Assembly (NCBI GenBank): GCA_031181145.1
Contig: JAPSLB010000001.1
Span: forward strand, 211,775-275,774
Source of the DNA: Microvirga sp.
Lineage (GTDB): Bacteria > Pseudomonadota > Alphaproteobacteria > Rhizobiales > Beijerinckiaceae
DNA: 64,000 nucleotides
Reading direction: 5' to 3'
Shown here: positions 16,189-25,702 of the stretch, piece by piece
Position numbering within the stretch: position 1 is the first letter of the stretch
Layout: each line of letters begins with the position of its first letter
Program-made: the position numbers and the translations under genes
Notes under the pieces: model-generated
What the model saw: the letters and a program-made list of their open reading frames with translations, nothing else
The model's database searches: none
What the model was told of the DNA's origin: nothing

Positions 16189-18366
16189 TTACGCCCTGCG
16201 GAGGTCCGCGTTCATCAACGGGCCGGAGCGGATGCGTTTCCCGGTCGCGGCAAAGATGGCGTTGAGCACTGCCGGAGCCGCCACGAAGATCGTTGGCTCG
16301 CCGACCCCGCCCCAGAAGTCTCCGGACGGCATCACGATGGATTCCACCGCAGGCATCTCGTCCATCCGCATCATTTGGTAGGTGTCGAAGTTCTCCTGCT
16401 CCACCTTGCCGTCCTTCAACGTGATCTCGCCGTAGAGCAAAGCGGTGAGCCCGTAGGCGAAGGAGCCTTCGATCTGCGCTTCGATCTGCTGCGGGTTGAC
16501 GGCGTGGCCGCAATCCGTCGCCGCCACGATGCGATGGATTTTCAGCTTCCCACCATCGTCCACCGAGACCTCGGCACAAGCCGCGACATAGCTGCCATAG
16601 CCCATATGCTGGGCCAGACCACGATGCACGCCCTGCGGCGCCGGGGTGCCCCAGCCTGCCCTTTCGGCGACGGCGTTGAGCACAGCAAGATGCTTGGGAT
16701 GGTTCACGAGCAGTCGGCGCCGGAATTCGAGCGGATCCTTGCCTGCGGCATGGGCCAGCTCATCCATGAAGCTTTCGAGGTAAAGGGCATTCTGATTGTT
16801 GTTCACGCCCCGCCAGAAGCCCGGAGGGACGGGCGGGTTTCGCATGGCATGGTCGATGAGCAGGTTCGGGATGGTGTATCCGAGCACTCCCTCTGTCCCG
16901 CTCGGGTTCAGTCCCTGGAAGGTCGCGGGATCACGTCCGTTCTGGAGACCCTGGGGGTTGATGGTTGCGAGGATCGATTGGCCCGAGATGCGCATATGCA
17001 GTCCGGTCAGATTGCCGTCCGCATCGAGCGCGCCGACCAACCTTGCCTGGGTGACCGGATGATAATACCCGTGAAGCATATCCTCCTCACGAGACCAGAT
17101 CATCTTTATTGGCGTGCCGGGCATCTGCTTGGCGATGAGCACCGCCTGCCGCACGAAGTCATGACTCGTGGCGCGACGGCCGAAGCCGCCCCCGAGATTG
17201 AGGCGGTAGACCTCGCACTGACCGACCGGCAGGCCCGCTGCGGATGCCGTCGTCGCGAGCGCAGCCTCGGCATTCTGCGTTGCCGTCCAGACCTCGCACC
17301 GATCGTTGGTCCAGAGAGCAGTGGCGTTCATCGGCTCCATGGTGGCATGGTGCTGATAGGGGAATCCGTAAACCGCCTCGACCGTCTTGGCGGCGCCCGC
17401 GATCGCCGCCTTGACGTCGCCGGCCTGGTTGCCGACGAAAGCCTGCTCAGCGGTGAGCCCCTCCTCGAGCATCTCGGCGATGCTCTCGCTGGAAAGGCCC
17501 GCATTCGGCCCCTCGTCCCACTCGATGGGAAGAGCGTCGAGGGCCGTTTTCGCCCGCCACCATGTGTCGGCAACGACCGCAACCGCATTGTCGCCGACGG
17601 ACACGACCTTCTTGACCCCAGGCATGCCCTCGACCGTGGCGGCATCGAAGCTCTTGAGCTTCCCGCCGAAGACCGGACAGGCCTTGATGGCAGCATTGAG
17701 CATTCCCGGCCGCTTCACGTCGATGCTGTAGATCTGCGATCCGTTCAGCTTCTCGACCGTGTCGAGACGTTTCACGGGCTTTCCGGCGATCGTCCAGTCC
17801 TTGGGATCCTTGAGCTGGACTTCCTGTGGAGGCTCGAGCTTCGACGCGGCGTCGGCGACCTTGCCGTACGTCGTCGTTCGCCCCGACGAACCATGGGTGA
17901 TGACGCCTTTCGCGACGCTGCACTCACCGGCGGGCACCCCCCATTCATTGGCGGCGGCCTGAATGAGCATCTGCCGGGCGGCGGCTCCGCCCTTGCGCAT
18001 GTAATCGTGCGAGTCCCGGATGCCGCGGCTGCCGGCGGTCTGGAAGTTGCCCCAGACGCGGCTGCGGGCGACGTTCTGGCCGGGCGTAGGATATTCGGTC
18101 GTCACCTTGGCCCAGTCGCATTCCAGCTCCTCCGCCACCAATTGAGCGAGCCCCGTCAATGTGCCCTGACCCATTTCGACGCGACCGACCCGGACGACCA
18201 CCGTCTCGTCGGGCTTCACCATCACCCAGGCATTGATCTCAGGAGAGGCCTGGGCAAGCGCCTCCCCGCCACCGAAGGGAATGTTGAATCCCAAGGCGAA
18301 TCCACCAGCCGCAGCTGCGGAAGTCACGAGAAATGTGCGGCGCGATACGTCAAGTGCAGCAGTCAT
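16189..18366 (-). CDS. Molybdopterin-binding subunit of a xanthine-dehydrogenase-family enzyme (IorB-like)
   Basis: A 725-residue large subunit of the xanthine dehydrogenase/aldehyde oxidase family, closest in layout to isoquinoline 1-oxidoreductase beta subunits. A twin-arginine signal, SRRTFLVTSAAAAGGFALG, begins at residue 8. The two tandem molybdopterin domains include GRVEMGQGTLTGLAQLVAEE and GGGFGRRA segments. The ATG at 18366 has a GGGAGGG ribosome binding site. It acts with the 2Fe-2S subunit encoded 19 bp upstream to hydroxylate an N-heterocycle or aldehyde using water. It is followed directly by cytochrome and sox genes, suggesting cytochrome c as acceptor. Confidence 0.92.
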   Translation of the reverse strand: MTAALDVSRRTFLVTSAAAAGGFALGFNIPFGGGEALAQASPEINAWVMVKPDETVVVRVGRVEMGQGTLTGLAQLVAEELECDWAKVTTEYPTPGQNVARSRVWGNFQTAGSRGIRDSHDYMRKGGAAARQMLIQAAANEWGVPAGECSVAKGVITHGSSGRTTTYGKVADAASKLEPPQEVQLKDPKDWTIAGKPVKRLDTVEKLNGSQIYSIDVKRPGMLNAAIKACPVFGGKLKSFDAATVEGMPGVKKVVSVGDNAVAVVADTWWRAKTALDALPIEWDEGPNAGLSSESIAEMLEEGLTAEQAFVGNQAGDVKAAIAGAAKTVEAVYGFPYQHHATMEPMNATALWTNDRCEVWTATQNAEAALATTASAAGLPVGQCEVYRLNLGGGFGRRATSHDFVRQAVLIAKQMPGTPIKMIWSREEDMLHGYYHPVTQARLVGALDADGNLTGLHMRISGQSILATINPQGLQNGRDPATFQGLNPSGTEGVLGYTIPNLLIDHAMRNPPVPPGFWRGVNNNQNALYLESFMDELAHAAGKDPLEFRRRLLVNHPKHLAVLNAVAERAGWGTPAPQGVHRGLAQHMGYGSYVAACAEVSVDDGGKLKIHRIVAATDCGHAVNPQQIEAQIEGSFAYGLTALLYGEITLKDGKVEQENFDTYQMMRMDEMPAVESIVMPSGDFWGGVGEPTIFVAAPAVLNAIFAATGKRIRSGPLMNADLRRA

Positions 18367-18385
18367 CGATCCCTCCCTGAGTCGG

Positions 18386-18844
<459 letters not shown>

Positions 18845-19291
18845 GATTTTCCTCCCGCGTCTTGGTTATGGGCGCCACCTTCACGCTAATACTTAACTAT
18901 GAGTCCTAGAACCGTTCGAATTCCAGTCAATCGTTCGTGACCGGGAGAGCCTGCGGGTCCCTTACTCTCGGTGGTTGTCCGGTGCATGCACCCGCCCGTC
19001 GTGCACAAATTTGTTGCCTCGGAGCAACTTAGTCAGTTCCGGGCCAGCCTCTGACGGCTCCCTATTGGCAAGGGATTTGCTTGACGCTTCCGCCTAGCTG
19101 GCCGGTGCGGTCATGTGTTCGACCTGTTGGTGCGGTACACATAACCGCTCGCCATAAAACCCTTCGCGAAGGGGTCCGACCAAAAGCTCTCATTAAGATG
19201 CTCTGGCACTTGTGGGATGTCCCGCTCCAGGTTCGACCGAATCCTGCATTAGCGTCTAGCTTTAAATCTTCCGGAAAGGGCCTCTTGCGGA
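18845..19291. other. Gene-free region with a small palindrome
   Basis: This 447-bp stretch is upstream of the dehydrogenase-sox operon and downstream of the SDR gene. It should hold the operon promoter. The only structure I could point to is a 14-bp palindrome CCCTTCGCGAAGGG at 19160-19173. No credible coding frame was found. Confidence 0.4.
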
Positions 19292-20074
19292 TCAGACCGT
19301 CGGCACCGTCCCGCCGTCAATCACGTACTCGGCGCCGGTAATCGCGCTGGCGCGGGCCAAAACAAGAAACGTGACAAGATCGGCAACTTCTTGAGGACGA
19401 GCGGGTCGCCCAAGCGGGATGCCCCCAAGAGCCTTCATGACAATCTGCTTGCCACCTTCGTAATCGGTTCCGGCCTCGGCTGCGAGGCGTTCCGCCAAGC
19501 GAACAGCCGCCTCGGTTTCGACCCAGCCCGGCCAGACACGCACAACGCGAATCCCTTTTGGGGTAACCTCCTTTGAGAGACTCTTGCTGTACGTCGACAA
19601 TGCAGCTTTCGCGGCCGCATAGGCTGTCGTCGATTCCGGCAGCGGAAGTTCACGTTGGATCGAGGTAACGTGGACCACGACACCTGAACCTTGCTCGACC
19701 ATCAAAGGCAAGAGCGCACGGTCGAGCCGCACGGCCGACATAAGATTACAATCGAGTTCCTCCGCCCAGATGTCATCGCTGAGAGCAGCATATCCTCCGC
19801 CGGGCGCCGTCGATCCGCCGACGACATGGACGACGATGTCGATGCCGCCCAGCTTCTCCTTTACGATCTCAGCGACGTGGGCGCAGCCATCGGCCGTCGC
19901 AAGGTCGGCGGCGGCGAAATGGACACCCTCCGGGATTTCGTCCGGAAGAGATCGGGCCGTCGTCACAAGCCTGATCCCAACCTCCGCAAGCGTGCGGACG
20001 ACCGCGGCTCCAACTCCCTTCGTACCGCCCGTGACGAGAGCCCGGCGGCCGCTGAGTTCGAGAGCGAAACTCAT
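19292..20074 (-). CDS. SDR family oxidoreductase
   Basis: A 260-residue short-chain dehydrogenase. The cofactor motif TGGTKGVG is at residues 15-22, the catalytic serine in VTSIQ near 141, and the YAAAK motif near residue 155; the C-terminus ends with the usual [11 protein letters not shown]. It probably reduces or oxidises a small carbonyl or alcohol with NAD(P). Its start overlaps by four bases (ATGA) the stop of the NTF2-like gene upstream, so they form one translation-coupled operon. Confidence 0.9.
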   Translation of the reverse strand: MSFALELSGRRALVTGGTKGVGAAVVRTLAEVGIRLVTTARSLPDEIPEGVHFAAADLATADGCAHVAEIVKEKLGGIDIVVHVVGGSTAPGGGYAALSDDIWAEELDCNLMSAVRLDRALLPLMVEQGSGVVVHVTSIQRELPLPESTTAYAAAKAALSTYSKSLSKEVTPKGIRVVRVWPGWVETEAAVRLAERLAAEAGTDYEGGKQIVMKALGGIPLGRPARPQEVADLVTFLVLARASAITGAEYVIDGGTVPTV

Positions 20075-20397
20075 GGAAGGATCTTCAAGGATCCGATCTT
20101 ATCGCCATCGAGCCTGAAGAAGTACCGAAGGTCGATGGGGCTCCCAGGGAAGTTGCCCGTCAGATAGCTCGTGACGATGACAAAGCCGTCTTTGCTTTCG
20201 GAGGAGATCGGTTCGCTCGTGTATTCGTACTTCGACGAACTGTTCTCCTTCCAACGTTTGATTTCGGCGATGCCGGTGTAGGTACGCCCTTCGTCTTTGA
20301 CGACGGCCTTCTGGGCGAAACAATCGGCGACAGCTGCCCCGTCGCGCCTATCGGCAGCGAAATAGGCGGCTATGGGGGCTGGCAGGATGAGAGGCAT
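20071..20397 (-). CDS. NTF2-like (SnoaL-type) protein
   Basis: A 108-residue single-domain protein of the nuclear-transport-factor-2-like fold. Typical features are the [19 protein letters not shown] start, a central [14 protein letters not shown] strand-helix and a C-terminal sheet ending [16 protein letters not shown]. Members are small lyases, isomerases or binding proteins. The ATG at 20397 fits the family length; the much longer open frame upstream does not belong to this protein. It is coupled to the SDR gene by ATGA overlap, so it may act on the same compound. Confidence 0.85.
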   Translation of the reverse strand: MPLILPAPIAAYFAADRRDGAAVADCFAQKAVVKDEGRTYTGIAEIKRWKENSSSKYEYTSEPISSESKDGFVIVTSYLTGNFPGSPIDLRYFFRLDGDKIGSLKILP

Positions 20398-20576
20398 GTT
20401 TGTCTCCTTCTTTCTACTGGCGTTGTTCAGGCTAGGCGCCCGGAGCAGCTTCTGAGGTCTTGGTATGAAAAACTGCTTGGCAAAGGCGACTTCCGGGCTG
20501 CGCTGGCCTGAGCAATGGTGGCCTGCGGCAAGCTCCGTGACCGCTCGAGGGGGTCTTGAGCGGGACGGTCGTGGGC

Positions 20577-20826
20577 TCATGGCGCGAGCGCTTCGGGAAG
20601 TTGCGCCTTCAATGAGGCCGGGTGCTCGGGATGGTGGAGGCCGAGGGCCGGCCAGGACGCTGCGGGCCTGATCCTGGATCGGAGTATAGATCGGTGCGCC
20701 GCCGGACTTGGGGAGGGCGTCGATGAGGCCTTGGGTCTTGGGTTCGGAGACGGGAAAGGCGGCAGCACCCGAGGCGAGCACGGAGGCGAGGGCAAGGCCG
20801 GCAGTGGAGGAGGAGAGCTCGGACAT
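20577..20826 (-). pseudogene. Relic of an alpha/beta hydrolase (lipase-type) gene
   Basis: From an ATG at 20826 with a GAGAGGGAT ribosome binding site, about 60 codons read as a short export-like leader and then [19 protein letters not shown] and QARSVLAG. This is typical of the N-terminus of HSL-type alpha/beta hydrolases. The reading continues in another frame as [18 protein letters not shown] up to a stop at 20577. The catalytic domain is absent. I infer a deletion plus frameshift. The regulatory start is intact and faces the divergent LysR gene, so this was probably the original target gene. Confidence 0.55.
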
Positions 20827-20929
20827 GACAGATCCCTCTCGATGGGCAGGGTTTGAGGGGCTCTGGAGCTGAGCGGTGATCACCGCGTCAGAGATCCTCA
20901 TATCCATGTTAGGCATGGACATCTGTTGC

Positions 20930-20966
20930 GATAAGCAGGATAAATCGGGATAAGGCGTTGCGATAA
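20930..20966. promoter_or_regulatory. Four GATAA repeats upstream of the LysR gene
   Basis: GATAA occurs at 20930, 20939, 20949 and 20962, two of the copies within GTTGCGATAA. They lie just before the LysR start at 20975. Such repeats could be activator or RNA polymerase contacts. A nearby CCATG-N5-CATGG element at about 20914-20928 could be part of the same control region. Confidence 0.3.
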
Positions 20967-20974
20967 ACGGGACA

Positions 20975-21880
20975 ATGTACCGGCTTGGGCTGAACGATCT
21001 CGATGCGGTTGTTGCGATTGCGCGCAGGGGTTCGTTTCGCGCTGCTGCGCTCGATCTCGGCATGTCTACCACTGCACTCAGCAACGCCATCGGCAAGCTC
21101 GAGACGCAGCTTGGCGTCCGCCTGTTCAATCGGACGACACGCAGCATCTCGCTTACCGATGCTGGACGCATGTTTATCGAGCAGGTCGGGCCGGCGCTTC
21201 ACGACATTCACGGCGCCATGGATGCCGTGCGGTCGCGGCAGGCAACACCGTCAGGCACACTGCGCATCAACGCCTTTGCCACGGCGGCGCGCGAGGTTCT
21301 CTCGCCGCTGGTGCTGGAGTTCCTCCGCCGCTATCCGCAAGTGCATGTCGATATCGTTACCGAGGGACGATTGGTCGACATCGTAGCGGAAGGTTTCGAC
21401 TTAGGGGTGCGGGTGATCGACCTCGTGCCCAGCGACATGATCGCGGTTTCGCTTGGGCGTCCACAGCGATATGCCGTCGTCGGCTCGCCGGCCTATTTCG
21501 ACAAGCATGGGAAGCCGCATGTGCCGCCTGATCTCCTCAATCATCCGTGCATCCGTGTGCGCCTGCCCAACGGCGCCCTGTACCGATGGCGGTTAGAGAA
21601 GGATGGCCAGACTGCCCAGATGGACGTGATCGGACCGCTTACGTTGGATGACGCCAGTCTTGCACGGGCCGCTGTGCTCGAAGGCATCGGGCTCGGCTTC
21701 TTCATGGAACAAGACGTGCGTACCGATATCGAGGCGGGACGCCTTGTTCGTGTGCTGGAGGACTGGACACCGCCCTTCGGCGGGCTCTGTCTCTACTATC
21801 CAGGACGGCGCAATCCGTCGGCCGCCCTCAGGGCTTTCATCGATTTGGCCCGCGAACTGAGTGGAAAACCGGGCACGTGA
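20975..21880 (+). CDS. LysR family transcriptional regulator
   Basis: A 301-residue LysR-type regulator. The N-terminal winged helix spans about residues 5-65 ([20 protein letters not shown], then [21 protein letters not shown]). The periplasmic-binding-protein-like effector domain follows. It is divergent from the hydrolase relic and the NTF2-SDR pair, the usual arrangement for a regulator and its targets. The effector is unknown. Confidence 0.9.
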   Translation: MYRLGLNDLDAVVAIARRGSFRAAALDLGMSTTALSNAIGKLETQLGVRLFNRTTRSISLTDAGRMFIEQVGPALHDIHGAMDAVRSRQATPSGTLRINAFATAAREVLSPLVLEFLRRYPQVHVDIVTEGRLVDIVAEGFDLGVRVIDLVPSDMIAVSLGRPQRYAVVGSPAYFDKHGKPHVPPDLLNHPCIRVRLPNGALYRWRLEKDGQTAQMDVIGPLTLDDASLARAAVLEGIGLGFFMEQDVRTDIEAGRLVRVLEDWTPPFGGLCLYYPGRRNPSAALRAFIDLARELSGKPGT

Positions 21881-21948
21881 CCTCTGAGATGTGAAGGTCC
21901 TCGAGGAACGGCCGCCACGCGCAATCGACCGGATCCCAAGTCGGGCGT

Positions 21949-22125
21949 TCCTCCGAACCGCTCGACGAGGCTGTCGATCAGGACCCGGACCTTGCCCGGG
22001 ACATGGGCGCCCGGCGGGCGCACCACGTGGATGCCGTACTCGGGCCGCGGATACTCCAGCAGGAGGGGTTCGAGGGCGCCGCTCTCAAGGGCGTCCGCCA
22101 CCAGGAACGAGGGAGCGTCGGGCCG
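21949..22125 (-). pseudogene. C-terminal relic of a second LysR-type regulator
   Basis: The minus strand reads PSFLVADALESGALEPLLLEY, PEYGIHVVRPPG and VRVLIDSLVERFGG. This is the conserved end of LysR effector domains. An in-frame stop lies just upstream and no DNA-binding domain is present. The rest of the gene has been lost. It is not part of the intact LysR gene next to it, which is on the other strand. Confidence 0.6.
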
Positions 22126-22240
22126 GAACCGGCGCCAACTTCATGGTCGAGTGGGCAGCGGACAGGCCGATCAGCGAGCCGGTGAGGATCGACGGCGGCC
22201 TCGTGGAAAGATGCACCTCCACTTCTATTCCTAGAGGAGG

Positions 22241-24748
22241 CTAGGAGGCCTCTGGAGTACGAGCTGCATCTTCATTGGCGACCACCCGGCGGGTCGCCAC
22301 CTCCTCGATGTGCTGCCGGATGGCCGGGTGCTGCGCCAGGAAGGCCTTGAAGTCACGCACGTCCAGACGGAGCAGGAAGCAATAGCCGATCGCATGCACG
22401 TCCGACAGGCGCGGGCTCCCGGTGAGCAGGGCGATCTCGCCTACAAAGTCGCCGCGACCCAACCGGATCTTGTGCCCGGGGATGCTGACCTCGACCGCAC
22501 CGGAGGCGATGAAGTAGACGGCATCGCCTGGGTCGCCGCGCCGGATCAGGCGCTCGCCAGGGACGGCAAAGATTGACCTGAGTCGCTTGGCAAGAGCCGC
22601 GAGCTGCTCCTCCGTGAACTCAGAGAACAGGGGCAGTTGGGCCAGAAGCTCCGGCGCGTTCAAGGCAAGGTCGAGCCGAGGCTGGATCTCCGCCTTGCGG
22701 CGTTCATCCTCCACCGAACGGCGGAGATTAGCGTGGAGCTCCGGCCCGATTAGCCCATCCCCCAACAGCACGTCATATTCGAGTTCCTCCTGCCGGAGGG
22801 CGGTCTTGCGCACCAGGCGACGCTCCAGAGAGCCGGCATAGTCCGGGTACTGGAGACGCAAGGCTTCAAGGGCACCATCGATCGCCTCCCGCCTCCGCTC
22901 GATGATCTCACCCAGGACCTCGCCCACGCGCGTGCCGAGGATGGGCACAATCTTGCGATCGATGAACGGAGCCAATTCCTCGACGATGATCCGGGTCGCG
23001 AACAGCAGCTCGAAGCGGCGGGCGAGGAGGTGTTCCAGGGGGCCAGCCACGCCGAGCCGGCGGTGAAGGAACTGAGCGATATCGAAGCGCCAGTCGAAGG
23101 TCAGCGCCTGCCGCACGGCGCGCTGGAACTCCGTCCGCCCACCTGTCCTGGCCTTGTCCAGAAGCAGTTCGGCCTGGGCCAGCAGCGGCTGGACGAGCGC
23201 CGCCGAGACGGTGCGGGCCCGGTAGTGTTCCAAGACGGTGTCGCGCTCCCGCCCGGCCAGGGTGACGAGGCCCAGGGACAGCCGCTCCAAGTCGGTCAGC
23301 CCTTGCCCCTGCTCTGTCTGGGCCGCCGCCGCATCGATCCGCTCGGCATAGCGGCGGGCCTCGGCAAGTGCTGTGGCTGATCCGACCTTGTACAGTTCGG
23401 CTACGGTCTCAACAGCCTCCCGCACGTTCTCCAGCGCCACGGCAAGCACCTGTCCGCGCAGCGCCAGGTCACGAGACGACAGGCGGTCGAGGCCAAGCGC
23501 CTGGATCAGCCGGCGCATGGTGGTGCCTTGGATGAGCAGAGTGAACAGCACGAAGCCGGTTGCCAGTATGGCTACGAAGCGATGCACCTCCGCCGACACG
23601 ACGGGGTTCTCCGTTACAGCGAGTGCCAGGGCCAGAGTGACCGCGCCCCGTAGGCCGCCCCAGAGGATCACGAGGCGATAGGATCGGCTGACGGGCGGAG
23701 AAAGCCGTGCTGCCGTGAGCAGCGGCAACACGCCGAACAGGACCAGGATCCGCGCCAGGAGGGCAGCGGCCACCACGACGAGAATGAGGCCAAGGTCGAG
23801 CCAGGTGAGGTCGGCCAGCAGCCGCGGCACGAGGATGGCGGCAAGCACGAAGACGAGGGAACTGGCCCAGAAGGCAACCTGCTCCCAGATGCCGGTGAGA
23901 TAGCTCCAGCCATCGGGTGAGGCGCGTGCCGGGCCGAGCAGGTTGAGGGTCATCCCGGCGACCACAACGCCGATAACGCCCGAGACGCCGAGACCCTGCT
24001 CGGCGACGATGTACACAAGATAGGGAAGAGCGAAGCTGATCGAGACCTTGGCCGGGCGATGATCCGGGATGGAGCCGATGAGCCAAGCCGCCATACGGGC
24101 ACCGATGTAGCCCACAAGAGCGCCAACGACGAGGGTGCGGGCGAACCTAAGACTCGCGTCCGTCACGTCGAGCGGCTGACCGGCAGCCAGCACTGCGAGG
24201 AAGACGCTGAACAGGGTGATGGCCGCGGCGTCGTTCAGCAGGCTCTCGCCCTCGACCAGCCGCCCGAGGCGCGCGGGTGCCCCGATGTCCCGAAAGATGC
24301 CGACCACTGCGATGGGATCGGTGGTCGCCACGATGGCCCCGAGCAGCAGGCAGACGATCAGCGGTTGTCCGGCGAAGGGTACCAGGGCATAGCCGATGAT
24401 CACGGTTGCGATGAGAACGGCAAGCACGGCCAGGACGAGGATCGGTACCCAGTCTGGAGCCATGCGCCTGACGTCGAGGGTCAGCGCCGTCTGAAACAGC
24501 AGGGTGGGCAGGAACACGTAGAGAAAGACCGTTGAGCCGACCGGAAAGTCGAGGACGGCGCGGGCCACGTCGTTGAAGGCGTGCGTGAGCTCCGTGTACC
24601 AGAGGAACGACGCAACGCTGCCGATCACGATGCCGATCACAGCCAAGAGCACGCTGAATGGCAGCCGAACGAAGCTTGCGAGTGGCTGGGCGAGGCTGAT
24701 CACCACGAAGAGGGCGGCGAGCACCGATAGGACGATAGGCAGTTCCAC
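22241..24748 (-). CDS. CPA1-type Na+/H+ antiporter with cyclic-nucleotide-binding tail
   Basis: An 835-residue cation/proton antiporter. About 12-13 hydrophobic helices in the first 420 residues include the family-typical GESLLNDAAAITLFSVF with its Asp pair. A long cytosolic helical region follows. The C-terminal 120 residues form a cNMP-binding domain (GERLIRRGDPGDAVYFIASGAVEV-like, then FVGEIALLTGSPR). GTG 24748 with an AAGGAG ribosome binding site is the likely start; the open frame extends 73 codons further with no family match. It would exchange Na+ or K+ for protons across the inner membrane, gated by a nucleotide. No operon partner is seen. Confidence 0.9.
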   Translation of the reverse strand: MELPIVLSVLAALFVVISLAQPLASFVRLPFSVLLAVIGIVIGSVASFLWYTELTHAFNDVARAVLDFPVGSTVFLYVFLPTLLFQTALTLDVRRMAPDWVPILVLAVLAVLIATVIIGYALVPFAGQPLIVCLLLGAIVATTDPIAVVGIFRDIGAPARLGRLVEGESLLNDAAAITLFSVFLAVLAAGQPLDVTDASLRFARTLVVGALVGYIGARMAAWLIGSIPDHRPAKVSISFALPYLVYIVAEQGLGVSGVIGVVVAGMTLNLLGPARASPDGWSYLTGIWEQVAFWASSLVFVLAAILVPRLLADLTWLDLGLILVVVAAALLARILVLFGVLPLLTAARLSPPVSRSYRLVILWGGLRGAVTLALALAVTENPVVSAEVHRFVAILATGFVLFTLLIQGTTMRRLIQALGLDRLSSRDLALRGQVLAVALENVREAVETVAELYKVGSATALAEARRYAERIDAAAAQTEQGQGLTDLERLSLGLVTLAGRERDTVLEHYRARTVSAALVQPLLAQAELLLDKARTGGRTEFQRAVRQALTFDWRFDIAQFLHRRLGVAGPLEHLLARRFELLFATRIIVEELAPFIDRKIVPILGTRVGEVLGEIIERRREAIDGALEALRLQYPDYAGSLERRLVRKTALRQEELEYDVLLGDGLIGPELHANLRRSVEDERRKAEIQPRLDLALNAPELLAQLPLFSEFTEEQLAALAKRLRSIFAVPGERLIRRGDPGDAVYFIASGAVEVSIPGHKIRLGRGDFVGEIALLTGSPRLSDVHAIGYCFLLRLDVRDFKAFLAQHPAIRQHIEEVATRRVVANEDAARTPEAS

Positions 24749-24972
24749 GGCGGCGCGCTCCTTATGGTTGGCGAGAAATGCGTCCAGAACTTGTAGGGAG
24801 CGTAACCGAGGTCGTCTATAGATCCTGCGCAAAACCCGATGACCGGACCCTGGCCACCTTGGAACAGGAAGAGCTTCGCATAGGCTGCGTGGCAACGCTG
24901 GACGGGCAGGTTCAGACGCCTTAGCTAAGAAGCCGACCCCTCTTATTCCACATGCAGGCTCTCGCACCCTCG

Positions 24973-25300
24973 TCAGCCTTCAAGCGGCTGGCTGCGTCCC
25001 GCAAGCCGAGCCAGCTCACCCGCGCCCTTCCTGAACTCCGCCACCTTGAGCGCACGCTGCTCATGATCGAATGGTATTGCGAGCCTGCACGGCGGCGGAG
25101 TTGTCAGGTTGACCTGAATAAAGGCGAGGCGGCCCAAAAGCGCTCAAGCGGGCTGTGTCGTTCCGCAAGCGCGGCGGAATCCGGGACCGCTCGCGCAGAG
25201 CTAGGCCTCACGAGCCTCCGGACTCAGCCTGACCGTGAGCGCCATGTTTACCGGACCACGATCTATCTCGGGCGCGTCGCATTATCTGACCGGGCACGAA
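24973..25300 (+). pseudogene. Decayed Tn3-family transposase (C-terminal region)
   Basis: Three shifted pieces line up with the C-terminal catalytic region of Tn3-type transposases. 24973-25131 reads RALPELRHLERTLLMIEW and then LNKGEA. 25140-25208 reads ALKRAVSFRKRGGIRDRS in another frame. 25214-25246 reads ASGLSLTVSAM, and 25252 onward TTIYLGRVAL. In intact members these are contiguous (IGRIERTLF, LNKGEA, ALKRAVFF-RLGEIRDRS, ASGLNL, NTVYLGRAV). At least two frameshifts have destroyed the gene. No inverted repeats of a complete element were found. Confidence 0.7.
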
Positions 25301-25702
25301 CGGACGTTCTTTGTTCGTTCCGACTCAGCGTGCGTTTGGGAACAGCTCTTGCCCTAATGCCCACACTAGCCAAAGGCAAATCCGTTCAAGATCAGCATGT
25401 AGCAGGACCGCTATGATGTTTCAGACGATTCTTGACCCGCCGCCTGTTGCGGCGCTCCGACGCATCAGGGCTCAAGCGGGTGCGACGGCCCCCGAAGCCT
25501 CGTCTACGTCCTGATGCAGCCTGCCTAAGGACGTTGTGACGAGCCGGCGTAGGCCGATTGCTCGGAGCAGCTATATGGGTCCGGCCCCGCGACAGAAGCG
25601 TGGTGGACCGCCAGGCCAATTCTGGTGCCGACCCGACGGGTGATCGGACCTTTCCATCACGCTGCGGCTTAGGAATCTATCTATTCAGTGGCGAGACTTC
25701 AG
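25301..25702. other. Region beyond the transposase relic, nothing recognised
   Basis: This stretch between the Tn3 relic and the end of the ABC operon may be the remainder of the mobile element. I could not recognise any gene, terminal repeat or RNA in it. Confidence 0.4.

Noticed and set aside
19160-19173. CCCTTCGCGAAGGG palindrome
   Set aside because: Isolated, no T-run and not next to a start or stop; function cannot be argued.
22241-24967. Longer N-terminal extension of the antiporter up to 24967
   Set aside because: The added residues are Arg-rich and non-hydrophobic with no family match; GTG 24748 with AAGGAG fits the first helix.
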